Of a DNA stretch of 64,000 nt, positions 61,601 through 64,000 are shown one piece after another. The notes below the pieces were generated by a model. That model ran no database searches, had not been told where the DNA came from, and saw nothing but the letters and a program-made list of their open reading frames with translations. The DNA comes from Fimbriiglobus sp. (GTDB lineage Bacteria > Planctomycetota > Planctomycetia > Gemmatales > Gemmataceae). The stretch covers positions 1 to 64,000 of the forward strand of contig JANXWE010000061.1 of assembly GCA_025351325.1 (NCBI GenBank). Direction: 5' to 3'. The translations under genes and the position numbers were made by a program. Numbering within the stretch: the first letter of the stretch is position 1; each line of letters opens with the position of its first letter.

Positions 61601-62599
61601 ATGCCGCCCATGGATGAATTCAACGCGATTCTCGCTTGGTATCCGCAACCCGTCCGCCGATTGAACTGGTCGAGGTTGAACGACTCGGGTGGATTGAGTG
61701 GGGCCACGGTGTTTCGTGGTGATCTCGGCACCGACCCACTCTTTTGCGCGAAGCGGTATCCCTCCAACAGCGATCCAACCGACACTGCCCAGCGTCATCG
61801 CTGGCTCGGGTTCGCTGTCGGTGCCGGGTTGCCATTCGTGCCGCGATTACTGCCGACGGTGGCAGGCGAAACCTCCGTGACCCATTCCAGTCGCATTTGG
61901 GAAATTCACGATTGGATGCCGGGTCGGGCCGACTTTGCCGAACGACCGACTCGGGTCAAATTGATCGACGCCTGTATGGCCGTGATTCGGTTGCTAGACG
62001 TTTGGCGGAGTATTGGTACTCGGTATGAACCCAGCCGGGCTGTCCAGAACCGACTCGCGCTGTTCGCAAAATGGCGACGCGAGCCGCCGTCGCACTCCCC
62101 ACACCTGACCATGTTAACGAACACCCGTGCCCGTGATGCGATCGCCCGGCACATCGACTGCGCGGAATCGCAACTTCTGCCGTGGGCCGGTGTTCCGCTT
62201 TTGTGCCAGCCGTGTGTCCGCGACCTCCGGCACGATCATTTTTTGTTCGACGCCGACCGATTCACCGGACTCATCGATTTCGGAGCCGCCAATTGGGACA
62301 TCCCGGCAGCGGATGCTGCCCGAATGCTCGGCGAACTCGCGTGGGATCAACCCGAACTTTACGAACTCGGATTGGAGCAATTTCCTCGGGGGTTCGGCCC
62401 CCAGGGGTTGATCCGAGCACTGGACACTGCAAGCACCATCGGTTCCATCATTCACTGGCTCGACCGATTGCAACACCCAATCGCATTCTCCGCAGAAATA
62501 GTCGAAGCACGGTTCGTGCAACTCGTGATGAAATTGGAGCGAAACGGAACTCGACCCGTGGCATTGAAACTCTCAAATGAATTTTCTTCCCGTGTGTGA
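61601..62599 (+). CDS. APH-fold phosphotransferase downstream of nuoN
   Basis: A 332-aa protein of the aminoglycoside phosphotransferase / choline kinase fold. The catalytic loop reads VRDLRHDHFLF, keeping the catalytic Asp while replacing the usual HGD and Asn; the metal-binding Asp is in LIDFGAANWDIPAADAARMLGE. N-terminally, SGATVFRGD and FCAKRYP correspond to the ATP loop and lysine. Similar RDxxHDH variants exist in planctomycetes as far as I recall. Substrate could be a small alcohol, a lipid head group or a sugar. The 7-nt gap to nuoN implies cotranscription. Start is 61601 or the in-frame ATG at 61610. Confidence 0.78.
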   Translation: MPPMDEFNAILAWYPQPVRRLNWSRLNDSGGLSGATVFRGDLGTDPLFCAKRYPSNSDPTDTAQRHRWLGFAVGAGLPFVPRLLPTVAGETSVTHSSRIWEIHDWMPGRADFAERPTRVKLIDACMAVIRLLDVWRSIGTRYEPSRAVQNRLALFAKWRREPPSHSPHLTMLTNTRARDAIARHIDCAESQLLPWAGVPLLCQPCVRDLRHDHFLFDADRFTGLIDFGAANWDIPAADAARMLGELAWDQPELYELGLEQFPRGFGPQGLIRALDTASTIGSIIHWLDRLQHPIAFSAEIVEARFVQLVMKLERNGTRPVALKLSNEFSSRV

Positions 62600-62720
62600 T
62601 TCTCTTCCCTTTCGCGGACGTTCCATTTAAAAATCGGTTGGATTGAAGACTTGTGCCCGCACTAAACAACGGATAACGTAATGTTCTGTCCGGTTCAGAA
62701 TCTTATCTCCGGAAGCCGTG

Positions 62721-64000
62721 ATGCCGCAACTCCCCATTCATCCGGAACCACGCCGTGCCACCGAAGCGGCCCGCCTCGAACTCACCAAACTTCCGCCCGA
62801 AACTCGTTTAATTGAAGTTTTCGCCCGGGCGTGTGAACTCGCCACGGAAGCGATCCGGGTCGAACGCGTCGGCGTCTGGCTGTACATCGAAAACAAAACT
62901 GCCCTGCGCTGTGCCGATCTTTACGAGTACTCCAAGAACGAACATTCCACCGGGGCCTTGCTCCGCGTCGCCGAGTTTCCGGTCTATTTCGCCTCGCTCA
63001 ACATCCGCAAAGCACTGCCGGCCGAGGTGGCGGCCACCGACCCCCGCACAGCGGCACTGGCGGCCGCGTACATGACTCCGCTGGGCATCACGTCGATGCT
63101 CGACGCGGGGATTTTCGTCGGCGCCGAATTGGTCGGTGTCGTCTGCCATGAACATGCCGGGCCGCCGCGCGAGTGGACGACCGAAGACCGCGACTTCGCC
63201 GGCTCCATGGCCGATCTTCTGGCACTGCGGATCCAAGCGGCCGAGGTGACGGAACTGAAGGCGGCGCTGCGGAATCAGGAAGATCGCTTGGTGGTCGTCG
63301 AAAAAGCAGAAGCGCTCGAACAGATGGCGGCCGGATTGGCCCATGACTTCCGCAATTTACTGGTGGTGGTCATGGGGAACGCCGAACTCCTCGCCCTCCG
63401 CGACGATCTTGCCCCGGACGCCCGACGCTTGATCGAGGGGCTGTCCGCGGCAGCAGATCGCGGGGTCGATTTGGCCAACGAGTTGCTGGAATTCACCACG
63501 CCATCGAATCACCAATCGACGGTGCTGAACCTCGCCGATGCCACCGGCGAGTTTCTGCCAGTCTTGAAAGCGGCCATCGGCGCCACCTGCACCGTGAACT
63601 ACAAACGCCCGGCCCGAGTCGGGCACGTCCTCATTGACAAAAATCAGTTCACCCGGGTGCTGTTGAACCTGAGTGTGAACGCCCGCGATGCCCAGCCCAA
63701 CGGCGGGGAGATCCGCATCACCGTGGCCCCGGTTCGATTGAGTGCTGGCACCGATGCGCCGGGGAATTACATCATGCTCGAAGTGCGCGACCACGGTGTC
63801 GGCATGGACACGAAAACCCGGCGGCGGGCCTTCGAGCCGTTCTTCACCACCAAGAAAAACGGCACCGGCGTCGGCCTCGCCATTGTCCGCCGAGTGGTCG
63901 ACCGCGCGGGTGGCATGGTGCGCATCGAGAGTCAACCCGGACGCGGTACCGCCGTGCAAGCGTTCTTCCCACGGGTCGGGGCCAGCAGCGGCGAGACCAC
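62721..64000 (+). CDS. GAF-domain sensor histidine kinase (3' end outside window)
   Basis: This gene is missing from the ORF track because it runs off the edge. From the ATG at 62721 (GGAAG 7 nt before) it reads MPQLPIHPEPRR and is open to the last base (426 codons). Residues about 25-165 form a GAF domain (ACELATEAIRVERVGVWLYIE, GIFVGAELVGVVCHEHAG). The kinase core follows: H box MAAGLAHDFRNLLVVVMGN, N box LNLSVNARDAQ, G1 [21 protein letters not shown]2 NGTGVGLAIV. No membrane helix, so cytoplasmic. A receiver domain may follow beyond the window. The 121-bp gap before it holds nothing else recognisable. Confidence 0.9.
   Translation, partial: MPQLPIHPEPRRATEAARLELTKLPPETRLIEVFARACELATEAIRVERVGVWLYIENKTALRCADLYEYSKNEHSTGALLRVAEFPVYFASLNIRKALPAEVAATDPRTAALAAAYMTPLGITSMLDAGIFVGAELVGVVCHEHAGPPREWTTEDRDFAGSMADLLALRIQAAEVTELKAALRNQEDRLVVVEKAEALEQMAAGLAHDFRNLLVVVMGNAELLALRDDLAPDARRLIEGLSAAADRGVDLANELLEFTTPSNHQSTVLNLADATGEFLPVLKAAIGATCTVNYKRPARVGHVLIDKNQFTRVLLNLSVNARDAQPNGGEIRITVAPVRLSAGTDAPGNYIMLEVRDHGVGMDTKTRRRAFEPFFTTKKNGTGVGLAIVRRVVDRAGGMVRIESQPGRGTAVQAFFPRVGASSGET

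Overview
The window looks like chromosome from a planctomycete of the Gemmata group (Gemmataceae). Three things suggest this. Two tandem genes carry the short N-terminal 'repeat-companion' module (PRLIYADYLDE..RAEFIRVQ) followed by leucine-rich repeats, a combination I associate with Gemmata relatives. There are many secreted multi-domain proteins (S9 and CocE-type hydrolases, sialidase-like, PDZ, PA14/LamG). The coding DNA is GC-rich, with small intergenic gaps and mostly short operons. No rRNA, tRNA or CRISPR array was seen. Taxonomy is inferred from gene content only.

Layout. 0.1-4.3 kb: a glutamate-cysteine ligase-type gene, divergent from an ATP-grasp / flavin monooxygenase / pteridine-reductase-like SDR operon, possibly one small-molecule pathway. 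4.3-7.3 kb: an MFS transporter and two ABC permeases without ATPase or binding protein. 7.4-14.3 kb: a 1220-aa hybrid sensor kinase, a UbiD decarboxylase and a secreted PDZ protein. 14.3-16.7 kb: ferredoxin-like gene, frr, pyrH and a zinc-ribbon membrane protein. 16.9-17.7 kb: an AT-richer patch with two different miniature inverted-repeat elements, one of which splits a small secreted-protein gene. 18.0-22.1 kb: two LRR proteins and a DegT-type aminotransferase. 22.2-22.8 kb: a DUF433/DUF5615 toxin-antitoxin-like pair with a frameshifted toxin. 22.9-37.2 kb: mainly proteases, hydrolases and membrane proteins, plus an HD-GYP protein with a degenerate HD pair, an adenylate-kinase-like protein and a Uma2-family protein. 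37.3-41.1 kb: pyruvate phosphate dikinase and, divergently, glutamyl-Q-tRNA(Asp) synthetase. 41.1-45.5 kb: a very large secreted beta-propeller/PA14/LamG protein and a YbjN-like protein.

45.6-61.6 kb holds a complete 14-subunit respiratory complex I operon in the order nuoABCDEFGHIJKLMN. Its peculiarities are a promoter-like sequence followed by a terminator-like hairpin upstream of nuoA, a lipoprotein gene between nuoF and nuoG, a copy of a 26-bp-TIR miniature element between nuoH and nuoI, a NuoJ with extra N-terminal helices and a loop of about 150 residues, a NuoM with an extra charged loop of about 100 residues, and an APH-fold kinase gene 7 nt after nuoN. A GAF-type sensor histidine kinase starts at 62.7 kb and runs off the window.

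The least ordinary signals are the two miniature mobile elements, the modified complex I operon, the possible thiol/sulfur-linked cluster at the left end, and the papain-like secreted cassette at 30.8-33.1 kb. No single locus stands out as a certain new defence or biosynthetic system; these are leads read by eye without any database search.
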